Assembly (NCBI GenBank): GCA_003142355.1
Contig: PLMF01000249.1
Coordinates: forward strand, 1-18,478
Length of the DNA: 18,478 nucleotides
From: Bryobacterales bacterium
GTDB lineage: Bacteria; Acidobacteriota; Terriglobia; Bryobacterales; Bryobacteraceae
Direction of reading: 5' to 3'
Below are positions 1-7,236 of the stretch, piece by piece. The notes under the pieces are model-generated. The model made no database searches and had not been told where the DNA came from. It worked only from the letters and a program-made list of their open reading frames with translations. A program made the position numbers and the translations under genes. Numbering within the stretch: the stretch's first letter is position 1; each line of letters opens with the position of its first letter.

Positions 1-249
1 CGCCAAGCCGACTTGAACGAAGCGGCCTACGGCCACGGCCACCGCGGGCGTGTTATCCTCTGGTCGAGTGGAAGCCCAGTGCAGTTCGGAATTCGGCTCG
101 CGGAGAGTCATCAGCCCTCCTGCAAGTCCCTCATTGCAAAGGGAACCGATAGTAGCTCCATAGCGGATCGAATCGGCCACTTCCTTCAAGTCGCCCCTAT
201 CGAAAGTGCCGCGGCCCGAATTCTCTTCCGTTGTGCGAAAGATTTCCAC
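1..249 (-). CDS. Hypothetical protein, N-terminal part (cut by window edge)
   Basis: This frame is open from a GTG at 249-247 down to the first base of the window, 83 codons without a stop, so the C-terminus lies outside. An in-frame TAA at 288-286 limits how far upstream it can begin. The GTG is chosen because GGGAG lies 8 nt upstream. The composition is protein-like (acidic start VEIFRTTEENSGRG, then a segment DLKEVADSIRYGATIG), and I see no signal peptide or membrane helix. I do not recognise the family. It lies downstream of, and on the same strand as, the broken DinB gene and two unknown genes. An alternative start is the ATG at about 105, which also follows a GGAGG-like site. The open frame and the ribosome site are seen; the claim that it is a real gene is inference. 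Confidence 0.45.
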   Translation of the reverse strand, partial: MEIFRTTEENSGRGTFDRGDLKEVADSIRYGATIGSLCNEGLAGGLMTLREPNSELHWASTRPEDNTPAVAVAVGRFVQVGLA

Positions 250-325
250 CCGCGGCACTCCCGATAGGGCGCTAACGACTTGTCGTTACCGATCCGCGGA
301 GCGCGATTCCGACTTTGGCGCCCGC

Positions 326-537
326 TCACCCCCACAAGTCCGCGGTATTGACGCACTTGCCCTCCAGCTTCAAGTAGTAAAACAACTGGCCCTTATGCCG
401 CTCAGGCGAAGCCGCAGGCTTCGCCTGAGGTGTTTCAGCAGTTGCCCGACGGTCATCCAGTTAGTGCCGCTCTCCGGCTTCCAGTCGAGGCTGTTGGGAT
501 CGACTTTCTCCATCAGCTTCGCTGTCGCCGTGGGTTG
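326..537 (-). pseudogene. DinB-family protein remnant with internal deletion and frameshift
   Basis: Two pieces of one protein family lie in different frames. The upstream piece (537 to about 430) reads [20 protein letters not shown] and continues to [10 protein letters not shown], which resembles the first helix region of DinB-like four-helix proteins. The downstream piece (397-326) reads [20 protein letters not shown] and ends LWG-stop, a typical DinB-like C-terminus. Intact members are about 150-170 residues, so roughly 100 central residues are missing. A perfect 13-bp palindrome (401-429) sits exactly at the junction. The upstream frame runs through it and stops soon after, and a TGA at 540-538 closes the frame on the N-terminal side. 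DinB-family proteins are usually metal-dependent thiol transferases; this remnant cannot be functional. The assignment rests on motif recall, not alignment. Confidence 0.7.
401..429. repeat. Perfect palindrome (13-bp arms, 3-nt loop)
   Basis: The left arm CTCAGGCGAAGCC (401-413) is exactly complementary to the right arm GGCTTCGCCTGAG (417-429), with GCA between them. No T-run follows on either strand, so it is not an intrinsic terminator. It occupies the deletion junction of the DinB remnant, which suggests either a small palindromic element or a rearrangement scar. Confidence 0.85.
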
Positions 538-568
538 TCAGAAGCCCTGTCGAGTTCACACCTGCTCC

Positions 569-1282
569 CTACTGGCCACCCGCGGCGGCCGTGATGAGCC
601 TCGACTCTTCGCGGCAAGGCAGCATCTCCGCGACTTTGACGATTTTCGTGTCGTCCGCGGGAGTCTTATCAGCCAATTGCACGGTCTTGACACCCCAGCA
701 TTCAGACTCGTTCTCTTCCTGCGCGGGGATGGTGCCGCTGCGCAGGCGTTCCTCCGCCTTGTTCACGGTCTCGAGTACTTTCTTCTTCAGGTTCTCCGGC
801 GGGAGAAGCCTTATCGAAAACGCATACTGAAAGTAGTTGTCGAGTTCCTTCTGGTGTATAAAAATCTTCTGGCTCGATGGTTCGTTGCCGCTTTCGAAAA
901 CAATGGCGTAATCTTGGGGCTCGAACCCGTCGCCGGCCGGCCGCAGCCAGGCGGCTCCTTCCAACGGCCGGATTTGAATCGTGCCAGTAACCGTCACCCG
1001 GAAAACCGCAGTGCTGAAATAGACGCAGCCGTGGCCGTCCGGCCGCTGTTTTTTGAGGCTCTCGACGGAACCGCGGAACAGGCGTGCGTGGAACTCCTCC
1101 GGCACCCTTACCGGATGCCGCAGCTTCAGCACGATCGGCCTGGCGTATTCCTGCTCCTTGGGGCCGGCGGGCTCGTCGAATGCCACCTTGAAAATGCCGA
1201 TGGTCGGCGTCTGCCCGAACGAACACGGAACCAGTGGCGCCCCCATGGAAAGGGCGAGCACGTACAAGCTCAACTTAGTCAT
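569..1282 (-). CDS. Secreted protein of unknown function
   Basis: The protein has 237 residues. The start at ATG 1282 is chosen because AAGGA (1295-1291) sits 8 nt upstream; an ATG at 1291 overlaps that site. The N-terminus MTKLSLYVLALSMGAPLVPC followed by SFGQ is a Sec-type signal peptide. The residues before Cys20 do not form a good lipobox, so a periplasmic or secreted protein is more likely than a lipoprotein. The mature part is mixed beta and charged, with a long helical, charged stretch near residues 165-190 (LKKKVLETVNKAEERLRSG) and two scattered cysteines. I do not recognise the fold or family. It lies 20 nt downstream of the membrane protein gene on the same strand, so the two are probably co-transcribed and may act together at the envelope. 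Confidence 0.7.
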   Translation of the reverse strand: MTKLSLYVLALSMGAPLVPCSFGQTPTIGIFKVAFDEPAGPKEQEYARPIVLKLRHPVRVPEEFHARLFRGSVESLKKQRPDGHGCVYFSTAVFRVTVTGTIQIRPLEGAAWLRPAGDGFEPQDYAIVFESGNEPSSQKIFIHQKELDNYFQYAFSIRLLPPENLKKKVLETVNKAEERLRSGTIPAQEENESECWGVKTVQLADKTPADDTKIVKVAEMLPCREESRLITAAAGGQ

Positions 1283-1302
1283 GGCGTCCATCCTTTTTGT
1301 GA

Positions 1303-2418
1303 CTATGGGATCCGCTCGCACGGGCTGTTCTCTGCGCGCGCCGCGAGCGCATCCTTCATCTCCATCACCTCTAGCCGCGTAATCTCCGTGCGGGGGATTT
1401 CCAAAACCCGCGACAACTCGTTATCGAAGTTCAACAAGATGACGCTCTTGTCGTTTTCTGCCACGAGCAGACTTTCGCCGGGCAGATACGGCGCCACTGC
1501 CCGGGAAGCCGCCGCCTGCCCCTTTTTTGCCGCGGCCGCTGGTTGCCCCTTTTTTGCCGCGGCCGCTGGTTGCCCCTTTTTTGCCGCGGCCGCCGCCTCC
1601 TCTTCTTGCAGCCGCACGTCAACCTTGGGCATGGTGATCGGTGCGATCAATTTCCCGTACGTGTACGGGATCATGATGGTGTTTGCCGTAAGAGACAATA
1701 TGCCGATCATGCGGTATGGTCTCACCCACCGCGCCGACGGCCGCTCGGACCTGAGATAAACCAGCAGCCAGCCTGCCACCGCGGCGAGGAAGATAAGGGC
1801 GTAGCCGTCCTTCAGACTGCCCTCCGCCTTGGCGCGCCTCTTGCCCCGATCCTTGCCCGGCGTCTCAGGGGGACATTTCAGGTCGATGCCTCTGGAATCG
1901 ATAATCAAGGACCAGAGGCGGTTGGTGCGCTGGTCCAGCACGGTGTCGGTGCCGACGCCCGGTTGAGCGCGGAGTCCCGTGATCATCACGTCGCGCAGTT
2001 GGATCGTCGGCAACTCGTACCACGCCAGCATCCCGATGCCGATCACTATCAGCAGCGCGGCAATTCCCAGTTCCGAGGCGAGATGCAGCCGCTCGCCGGC
2101 GCGCGTGGAGGGGAGATGCGGCCACCACAGAGCGGCGAAGCAGAGCAGCATCGCCGCGGTGGCGATCCAATGCATTTGCGCCTGCTGCAGCATGGTCATC
2201 ACCGAGTCGAACCAGAAAGCGGCCGCCGCCAGGGTCAGTTGCGTGAGGCCGCTCACGTCCACCGGGATTCCCAGGAAATGCTGATGCGCGGCCAGGGCGA
2301 TGTACCCGACTGCGGCGAACACGCCCGCGACGCCCGTCGCTTTCAGCGTGAGCAGGACGAAATCCACGCGGTCCGAAGATGACGCTTCTTTCGCAGGAGC
2401 CGGGCTTGCCGCCGCCAT
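1303..2418 (-). CDS. Six-helix membrane protein of unknown function with Ala/Lys repeat
   Basis: The protein has 371 residues from ATG 2418, which follows GGAGG by 10 nt. A GTG at 2469 in the same frame would add 17 residues (MYSFFETIPVSWGGARS) and is possible. Hydrophobic segments lie near residues 20-44, 58-72, 83-99, 113-134, 205-222 and 236-254. A loop of about 70 residues (135-204) separates the fourth and fifth helices. After the last helix there is an Ala/Lys-rich repeat region (275-303, three AAAAKKGQP-like units encoded by a 27-bp DNA repeat). A soluble C-terminal domain follows (YLPGESLLVAENDKSVILLN and onward). I do not recognise the family, and no catalytic motif is visible. The gene downstream encodes a secreted unknown protein. 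Confidence 0.75.
   Translation of the reverse strand: MAAASPAPAKEASSSDRVDFVLLTLKATGVAGVFAAVGYIALAAHQHFLGIPVDVSGLTQLTLAAAAFWFDSVMTMLQQAQMHWIATAAMLLCFAALWWPHLPSTRAGERLHLASELGIAALLIVIGIGMLAWYELPTIQLRDVMITGLRAQPGVGTDTVLDQRTNRLWSLIIDSRGIDLKCPPETPGKDRGKRRAKAEGSLKDGYALIFLAAVAGWLLVYLRSERPSARWVRPYRMIGILSLTANTIMIPYTYGKLIAPITMPKVDVRLQEEEAAAAAKKGQPAAAAKKGQPAAAAKKGQAAASRAVAPYLPGESLLVAENDKSVILLNFDNELSRVLEIPRTEITRLEVMEMKDALAARAENSPCERIP
1517..1593. repeat. 27-bp direct tandem repeat, 2.9 copies, inside a coding region
   Basis: Two identical 27-bp units occupy 1517-1543 and 1544-1570, and a third partial unit of 23 bp covers 1571-1593. Each unit contains a run of six T and GCCGCGGCCGC. As 27 is a multiple of three, copy-number change would keep the membrane protein in frame and only alter the length of its AAAAKKGQP linker. 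Confidence 0.95.
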
Positions 2419-3047
2419 ACTTCGCGCGCCTCCCCAAGAAACCGGGATAGTCTCAAAGAAACTATACACCCGAAACTTCCAGAAAGGAAGGCCTGTTTAT
2501 CTGTGAGTTTCCTCCGAGTGGGGCAGCCCCAACTCGTCCCGTGCGAAGCCGGGTAGCCTGCCCAGCCGACCGCAGCCCGCCCAGCGCTGGGCAGACGATC
2601 GTCTTTCGTCCTCTACCAGTCACAGGCCAACGTGTGGGACCGAAGAACCGGACGCGAGGCTGCTCGGCATGGGCGACGGCCTCCTCGCGGGTGATCGGCG
2701 GGGCTGGTCACGATTCCGAGTTGCTCTCTCATTGCCCGACTTAAGCATCAACTCCTTCCCCGACGCGATTACTCCCCATAAACGCTTGCGTCTGCGGATC
2801 CGCTCTCCACACGGGCGTGTAGTCGCCGACCCGCTCTCAACTGCTCAATTAGCTCAAACGCCTCAGAAACGGCGCTCGGGGATACCACGGCCGCTCTCAG
2901 CCATGCACTCCGATTTCGGGGGAGATCGGTTTCGGCGATCACACCCAATCCACCAAATAGAATCAACCACTTAACTCAAATCCCTATCCGCCCAGCGCTA
3001 TACTCGAAGTGGTGAAAGATACCCGCTGGCCCGCCGTTGGAGCGCTC

Positions 3048-3320
3048 CGATTGGCTTTGTTTCCCCAGCACCGATACCCTCCGCAAGCCGGTCCCATTCC
3101 AACCCTGCCCGGCAACCGGATTGGCTTTGTTCCTCCGCGCCACCTGGTTGCAGGGGATCGACCCCCAAATTGGGTTCGTTTCGTAATTTCCCATCGCCGC
3201 CCCCGTCCGGCCCCGTCCGCAAGCCGGCGCCGACTCGCGCTGTTTGCTCCCGCCCGCCTCTCGTCATGCGCCAACATATTAATTCAATTGGAATTAACCA
3301 GAAATTGGCTTCGTTTCGTC
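3048..3320 (-). repeat. Four interspersed copies of a short degenerate repeat
   Basis: On the minus strand, sequences of the form GAAACRAASCCAAWTY occur around 3048-3063, 3118-3133, 3167-3183 and 3302-3319, with irregular spacing (about 70, 50 and 133 bp between copies). Translated, they give recurring short words such as NETNPI, NKANPV, NEPNLG and KRSQF. Similar strings are familiar from spurious small ORFs in repeat-rich spacers of Acidobacteriota and Planctomycetota (from memory, not checked). Spacing is too irregular, and the copies too divergent, for a CRISPR array. Confidence 0.6.
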
Positions 3321-3366
3321 AATTCCTCGTTGCCTCTTGACGTGAACCCGACATCCGGTACCGCTT

Positions 3367-3425
3367 CGCCTCGGAAACCTAGGCGAGGGTCCAGCGGAGG
3401 CTGCAGCCCCCAGTGGGGGCGCTCC
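3367..3425. repeat. Two adjacent hairpins upstream of the sugar-catabolism genes
   Basis: The first hairpin (3367-3385) pairs CGCCT with AGGCG around an inner GG-AAA-CC. The second has a core at 3406-3420 (GCCCCC, AGT loop, GGGGGC), extended by GGAG at 3396-3399 pairing with CTCC at 3422-3425 across a bulge. No T-run follows on the plus strand. They could be a dispersed palindromic element or structure in the untranslated leader of the gene starting at 3515. Confidence 0.5.
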
Positions 3426-3514
3426 GTGAGAATAGTGCGGGGAGCGTGCAAAAGGCTCTGCACTGGACTACTCTTTAGGAGTTGGACATTCCGCAATTCA
3501 AGGAGCATCTTCTT

Positions 3515-4636
3515 ATGACCCGCAGGCACATCATTGCAATGGCCGCCGCCGCGCCGGCCTGGTTATCATCGACAGCACCGTCATTGAACGCACAGATCAA
3601 GGGGAAGCCGCGGCTGGGCGGGGCCCCGACGGCTTTCGCGATGCGGATGCGTGCGGCCGGCGGCGGCCGCGGGCGTGGGGGTCCGGACGCGGGCCGCGGC
3701 GCTGGCGCCGAAACTCCCGGCCGGGGTGCTGGTCCGGGTGGATTCGACATTGTTCAACACTGCCATGACATCGGCCTGAGCGGCGTGCAGACGAATCCCC
3801 CGTCCACCGACGCCGAGGCCATCAAGAAATTCCGGGAACGCCTGGAATCGTTGGACATGTATTTGATCTGCGATCCCCGCCTGCCCAACGATGCCAGCGG
3901 TTTGCCGGCGTTTGAGGCGCAGGTGCAGGCTTACAAGGAAGCCGGCGCGCGCTCGTTCCACGCCGCGCTGACGGGCCGGCGCTACGAGGATTTCGATGCC
4001 CTCGAGCCCTGGAAGCAGATGTTCGACCGGATCAAGAAGCAGTCCGCCCTGGTAGAGCCCGTTCTGCGCAAGCATCGGGTGGCGCTGGCCTACGAAAACC
4101 ACAAGGGCTATCGCGCCGCCGAGCAGGCCGCCTGGCTGAAGAGCATGGGAAGTGAATGGCTCGGGGTGTGCCTGGACTTCGGCAACAACATGTCGCTGTG
4201 CGAAGATCCCATGGAAACCTGCAAGATGCTGGCCCCTTACACGATCTTCGCGCACATCAAGGACATGGGCGTGGAAGCTTACGCAGACGGCTTCCTGCTG
4301 TCGGAAGTGGTCATGGGAACGGGGATGCTGGATCTGAAGGGAATCGTGCAAATCCTGCGGCAGAAGGACCCGAACATGATCTTCGCCCTGGAGATGATCA
4401 CGCGGGATCCGTTGAAGATTCCGGTTTACACGCCGAAGTACTGGGCGACGTTCGACGACACCGTGAGCCCGATCCCGGGCCGCCAGTTGGCGCACATGTT
4501 GGATCTGGTGCGCAAGAATCCGCCGAAGCAGCCGCTGCCGAAGACGACGGGGCTGAGCCCGGCGGAACAGGTGAAACTCGAGGACGATCTGAACAACCTG
4601 TGCATCGCCTACGCGCACAAGGAACTGGACATGTAG
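3515..4636 (+). CDS. Sugar phosphate isomerase/epimerase-like TIM barrel with leader peptide
   Basis: The protein has 373 residues. ATG 3515 is chosen because AAGGAG lies 9 nt upstream. The N-terminus MTRRHIIAMAAAAPAWLSST has a twin arginine followed by a hydrophobic stretch, a probable export leader ending near SLNAQ. The rest is a xylose-isomerase-like (AP endonuclease 2 superfamily) barrel. The four expected metal ligands are visible: Glu194 (YENHKG), Asp221 (CLDFGN), His247 (AHIKD) and Glu293 (ALEMI). A Gly/Arg-rich insert (residues 47-76) separates the first strand (GGAPTAFAMRMRA) from the helix beginning FDIVQHCHDIG. Family members isomerise or epimerise sugars or act on keto-sugars; the substrate cannot be told from sequence. 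It is the first gene of a plus-strand run, 28 nt before the transaldolase. A cytosolic protein with a vestigial leader is an alternative. Confidence 0.85.
   Translation: MTRRHIIAMAAAAPAWLSSTAPSLNAQIKGKPRLGGAPTAFAMRMRAAGGGRGRGGPDAGRGAGAETPGRGAGPGGFDIVQHCHDIGLSGVQTNPPSTDAEAIKKFRERLESLDMYLICDPRLPNDASGLPAFEAQVQAYKEAGARSFHAALTGRRYEDFDALEPWKQMFDRIKKQSALVEPVLRKHRVALAYENHKGYRAAEQAAWLKSMGSEWLGVCLDFGNNMSLCEDPMETCKMLAPYTIFAHIKDMGVEAYADGFLLSEVVMGTGMLDLKGIVQILRQKDPNMIFALEMITRDPLKIPVYTPKYWATFDDTVSPIPGRQLAHMLDLVRKNPPKQPLPKTTGLSPAEQVKLEDDLNNLCIAYAHKELDM
3653..3742 (+). other. Gly/Arg-rich low-complexity insert within the isomerase gene
   Basis: This stretch encodes about 30 residues that are almost only Gly, Arg, Ala and Pro (from AAGGGRGRGG to GRGAGPGG). 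It is extremely GC-rich and sits between two conserved barrel elements, so it should form a flexible surface loop. Confidence 0.85.
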
Positions 4637-4664
4637 TCGGGCTGGTTCCGACGGGACATCGACA

Positions 4665-5699
4665 ATGAACGACAACACATACTTGAATTGGGTCATCACG
4701 AATACCAAGACGAGCTGGTGGCACGACTCGGCCGATGTCGGCGAGCTGGCCGTGGCGCTCGAGCGCGGGGCGGTGGGGGTCACCTGCAATCCGTATTTGT
4801 CCGCCGTCGCTCTCGCCAAGTGCCGGCCTAAGGGCGACCCGGAAATCGAGGCGGTGATCGCCAAGCATCTTCCGGCGGAGGAGCAGGCGGAGGCCCTGAT
4901 GAAGATCGTGGTCACGCGATGCGCCGCGATGCTGCTTCCGGAGTACCAGCGGACCGGCGGGGCCACCGGATACGTGTGCGCTCAGGTCAACCCGTCGCGC
5001 ACGGGGGACCGGGTGGCCATGCTGGCCATGGCCAGGCGCTTCAACCAGTGGGCGCCCAACATCGCGGTCAAGCTGCCGGGGGCGCTTTCGGGCCTCGACG
5101 TGGAGGAGGATTGCATCGCCGAGGGGATCACCACGACGATCACGGTCAGCTTTACTGTTCCGCAAGTCTTGGCCATCGCCGAGCGGCACCGCAAGGGCAT
5201 GGCGCGGGCCCAGGCGAAGGGGATCAAGCCGGGCCGCTGCTATTCCGTGATCATGATCGGCCGCCTGGACGATTATCTGCGCGAGGTGGCGCATGACGCC
5301 CATCCGGGTGTCAGCGAATCCGACATCCGCTGGTCCGGCCTGGCGTGCACCAAGCGCGCTTACCAGCTCTACCGGGAGCGGGGCTACGAGTCGGAGTTGT
5401 TGGTGGCGGCGTTGCGCGGGCCGTACCACTTGACGGAGCTGGCCGGCGCGGACCTCGTTATGTCGATCGCTCCGGGACCGCAGGCGTGGTTCGTGAAGGA
5501 CGACCACGCGCGCGAGGAGCGAATTGACCGTGAAGTGCCGCCCGACGCCCTGGCGCGGCTTCGCCAGATGCCCGAGTTCCTGAAGGCCTACGAGCCGGAG
5601 GGCATGTCGGCGCAGGAATTCATCGGCTACGGCGTCACCCAGCGCACCCTCTCGTTCTTCGTCGAGGCGGGCTGGAAGCTGATGGAAGGATATAAGTAG
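4665..5699 (+). CDS. Transaldolase-family protein
   Basis: The protein has 344 residues, slightly longer than classical transaldolase (about 317). The start is ATG 4665; no strong ribosome site precedes it, and coupling to the gene 28 nt upstream is likely. Family signatures are in order: DSAD at residues 21-24 (matching the DTGD region of E. coli TalB), TCNP with Asn42 (TalB TTNPS), VKLPG with Lys136 (the Schiff-base lysine of TalB IKLAST), IGRLDDYL, and AALRGP carrying the phosphate-binding arginine. Where TalB has STEVD with Glu96, this protein has CAQVN, with Gln107. Transaldolases transfer a dihydroxyacetone unit between sugar phosphates in the cytosol. No leader is present, unlike its neighbours. 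The role in a sugar pathway is inferred from context; altered specificity (for example aldol cleavage only) is possible. Confidence 0.85.
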   Translation: MNDNTYLNWVITNTKTSWWHDSADVGELAVALERGAVGVTCNPYLSAVALAKCRPKGDPEIEAVIAKHLPAEEQAEALMKIVVTRCAAMLLPEYQRTGGATGYVCAQVNPSRTGDRVAMLAMARRFNQWAPNIAVKLPGALSGLDVEEDCIAEGITTTITVSFTVPQVLAIAERHRKGMARAQAKGIKPGRCYSVIMIGRLDDYLREVAHDAHPGVSESDIRWSGLACTKRAYQLYRERGYESELLVAALRGPYHLTELAGADLVMSIAPGPQAWFVKDDHAREERIDREVPPDALARLRQMPEFLKAYEPEGMSAQEFIGYGVTQRTLSFFVEAGWKLMEGYK

Positions 5700-5732
5700 G
5701 GCGGCGGAAGGAATCAGACAGAGGAGAGGCGA

Positions 5733-7175
5733 ATGCCAAACGAAGTGGAGTCCAGTCAATCGACCCGCCGGGGTTTTCTCGGCAGCATGACAGCCCTGAC
5801 CGCGGCTTCCTACAACCGGGTGCTGGGGGCCAACGATCGCGTCGGTATCGGCTTCATCGGGTTCGGATTGATCGGCAAGCAGCACGTCTTCAATTTCAAG
5901 AAGTCGTTCCCGGACGTCGACCGGGTGGCGCTTTGCGATGTCTACAAGCCGCGCGTGGAGGAAGGCCTGGCATACATGGAGAGCCCCAATGCCAAGGGCT
6001 ACGGCGATTTTCGCAAGATGTACGAGAACAAGGACATCGATGGAGTAGTGGTGGCCACGCCGGACCACTGGCATGCCATGCTCACCATCATGGCGTGCGC
6101 GGCGGGCAAGGATGTCTATGTGGAGAAGCCGCTCACGGTTTTCATCGACGAGGGCAAGTGGATGCTGGCGGCGATGAACAAGTACAAACGGGTGGTGGTG
6201 GTGGGTACGCAGCGGAACCACAATCCGGGCCATCAGGTGGCCAAGAAGATCGTGGAGAGCGGCGTGCTGGGCAAAATCCAGATGGTCAAGCTGGGGTCCG
6301 GCGGCCGCAATATCTATCCGGGTTTCGGAAAGACGCCGGTGGAAAATCCGCCGGCCGATTTCGATTACGACCTGTGGCTGGGGCCGGCGCCTAAGAAGCC
6401 GTATCAGAAACACCGCGGGCTGTATCACTTCCGCTGGTTCTGGGACTATTCCGGCGGCCAGTTAACCAACCTGGGGGCCCACAGTGTGGCGGCATTTCTG
6501 TTGGTGATGGGCGTGAAAGGCCCGACCAAGGTGGTGTCGTTCGGCGGACGCTTCACCCTCGAGGACGACGGTGAAACCCCCGATCTACAAGATTGCCTCT
6601 ACGAGTTTCCCGGGTTCATGATGACGATGGGCGTACGCGAAGCCAACGGGTACCGCGATTCCTCAGGCTCCGTCGTCATGGGTGACAAAGGCAATCTGCT
6701 GCTGGGCTCCAACCAGGTGGTTCCGGAGATGCACAGCGATCCGGTCAACCTGATTCCACGGTTCGTGGGCCAACAACCGATCGGCGGTGCGGTGTTCAAC
6801 GACACCAAGGCGGTGCCGTGGATCGAAGCTCAGGCGGGAACGGGCGGCAGAGGCGGTCCAGGCGGCGGCCGCGGAGAGGCAGGCGGCGCGGGCGGTTTCG
6901 AATCGATGGAAGAGCAGATGTTCAACGCCAACAAGCGCGACTGGGTCAGTTGCATCAAGTCGCGCAACCAGCCGTTCTGCGATCTGGAGCTGGGGCATCG
7001 AACGGCGACCATATGCAACCTCGGCAACCTGTCGCTTCGGCTCGGCGGGCGGACCATTCACTGGGATCCCGAGAAAGAAGTGGTGGTGGGGGGCGATAAG
7101 GAAGCTGCCGCCATGTGCACCAGGCAGTACCGGGCGCCTTGGGAGGGCATCCTACACAGCCTCATCAAGGTGTAA
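5733..7175 (+). CDS. Gfo/Idh/MocA-family oxidoreductase with twin-arginine leader
   Basis: The protein has 480 residues. ATG 5733 follows a GAGGAGAGG ribosome site. The leader contains TRRGFLGSMTALTAAS at residues 11-26, a twin-arginine export signal, as expected for a protein exported folded with its cofactor. A Rossmann fold follows, with GFGLIG at 43-48, then DHWHAM and the EKP motif (Glu131-Lys132-Pro133) of the family. The C-terminal domain has SGGQLTNLGAH with His250 in the usual catalytic position. A Gly/Arg-rich insert lies at residues 368-389, before FESMEEQMFNANKRDWVSCI. Members oxidise or reduce sugars and related alcohols with NAD(P); some are glycosidases that use NAD transiently. 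The substrate is not predictable. It lies 33 nt after the transaldolase and 61 nt before the glycosidase candidate. Confidence 0.88.
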   Translation: MPNEVESSQSTRRGFLGSMTALTAASYNRVLGANDRVGIGFIGFGLIGKQHVFNFKKSFPDVDRVALCDVYKPRVEEGLAYMESPNAKGYGDFRKMYENKDIDGVVVATPDHWHAMLTIMACAAGKDVYVEKPLTVFIDEGKWMLAAMNKYKRVVVVGTQRNHNPGHQVAKKIVESGVLGKIQMVKLGSGGRNIYPGFGKTPVENPPADFDYDLWLGPAPKKPYQKHRGLYHFRWFWDYSGGQLTNLGAHSVAAFLLVMGVKGPTKVVSFGGRFTLEDDGETPDLQDCLYEFPGFMMTMGVREANGYRDSSGSVVMGDKGNLLLGSNQVVPEMHSDPVNLIPRFVGQQPIGGAVFNDTKAVPWIEAQAGTGGRGGPGGGRGEAGGAGGFESMEEQMFNANKRDWVSCIKSRNQPFCDLELGHRTATICNLGNLSLRLGGRTIHWDPEKEVVVGGDKEAAAMCTRQYRAPWEGILHSLIKV

Positions 7176-7236
7176 CCTATCCGGATTTCGCCTTGCGGAC
7201 GCAGACGCGCCCAGTACCATTAGAGGGAGAACACTC

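Larger units (their letters stand above)
2419..3514. other. Gene-poor stretch with degenerate repeats
   Basis: This stretch of about 1.1 kb separates the divergent genes at 2418 (minus) and 3515 (plus). I see no convincing coding sequence: short open frames on both strands lack ribosome sites and recognisable domains. From about 3048 to 3320 it contains four short interspersed repeats, and two hairpins lie at 3367-3425. Between 2530 and 2980 I see only unassigned sequence. The promoters of the flanking genes should lie here, but no box is clear enough to place. Confidence 0.6.

Noticed and set aside
206..1759. Long plus-strand open frame of 517 codons
   Set aside because: It lies antisense to two minus-strand genes that have signal peptide, membrane helices and ribosome sites, and its translation is repetitive with no domain. 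It is a high-GC shadow.
2669..2974. Possible small genes on both strands in the spacer (about 65-100 codons)
   Set aside because: No ribosome site, no recognisable motif, and overlapping frames in both directions. The minus-strand frame at 2769-2966 looks mildly protein-like, but the evidence is too thin.
3048..3320. CRISPR array
   Set aside because: Copies are short, divergent and unevenly spaced, and no cas genes are present.
4398..6428. Minus-strand open frame of 676 codons
   Set aside because: It is antisense to the transaldolase and oxidoreductase genes, whose motifs are intact. The translation is rich in His, Arg and Leu, typical of a shadow frame.
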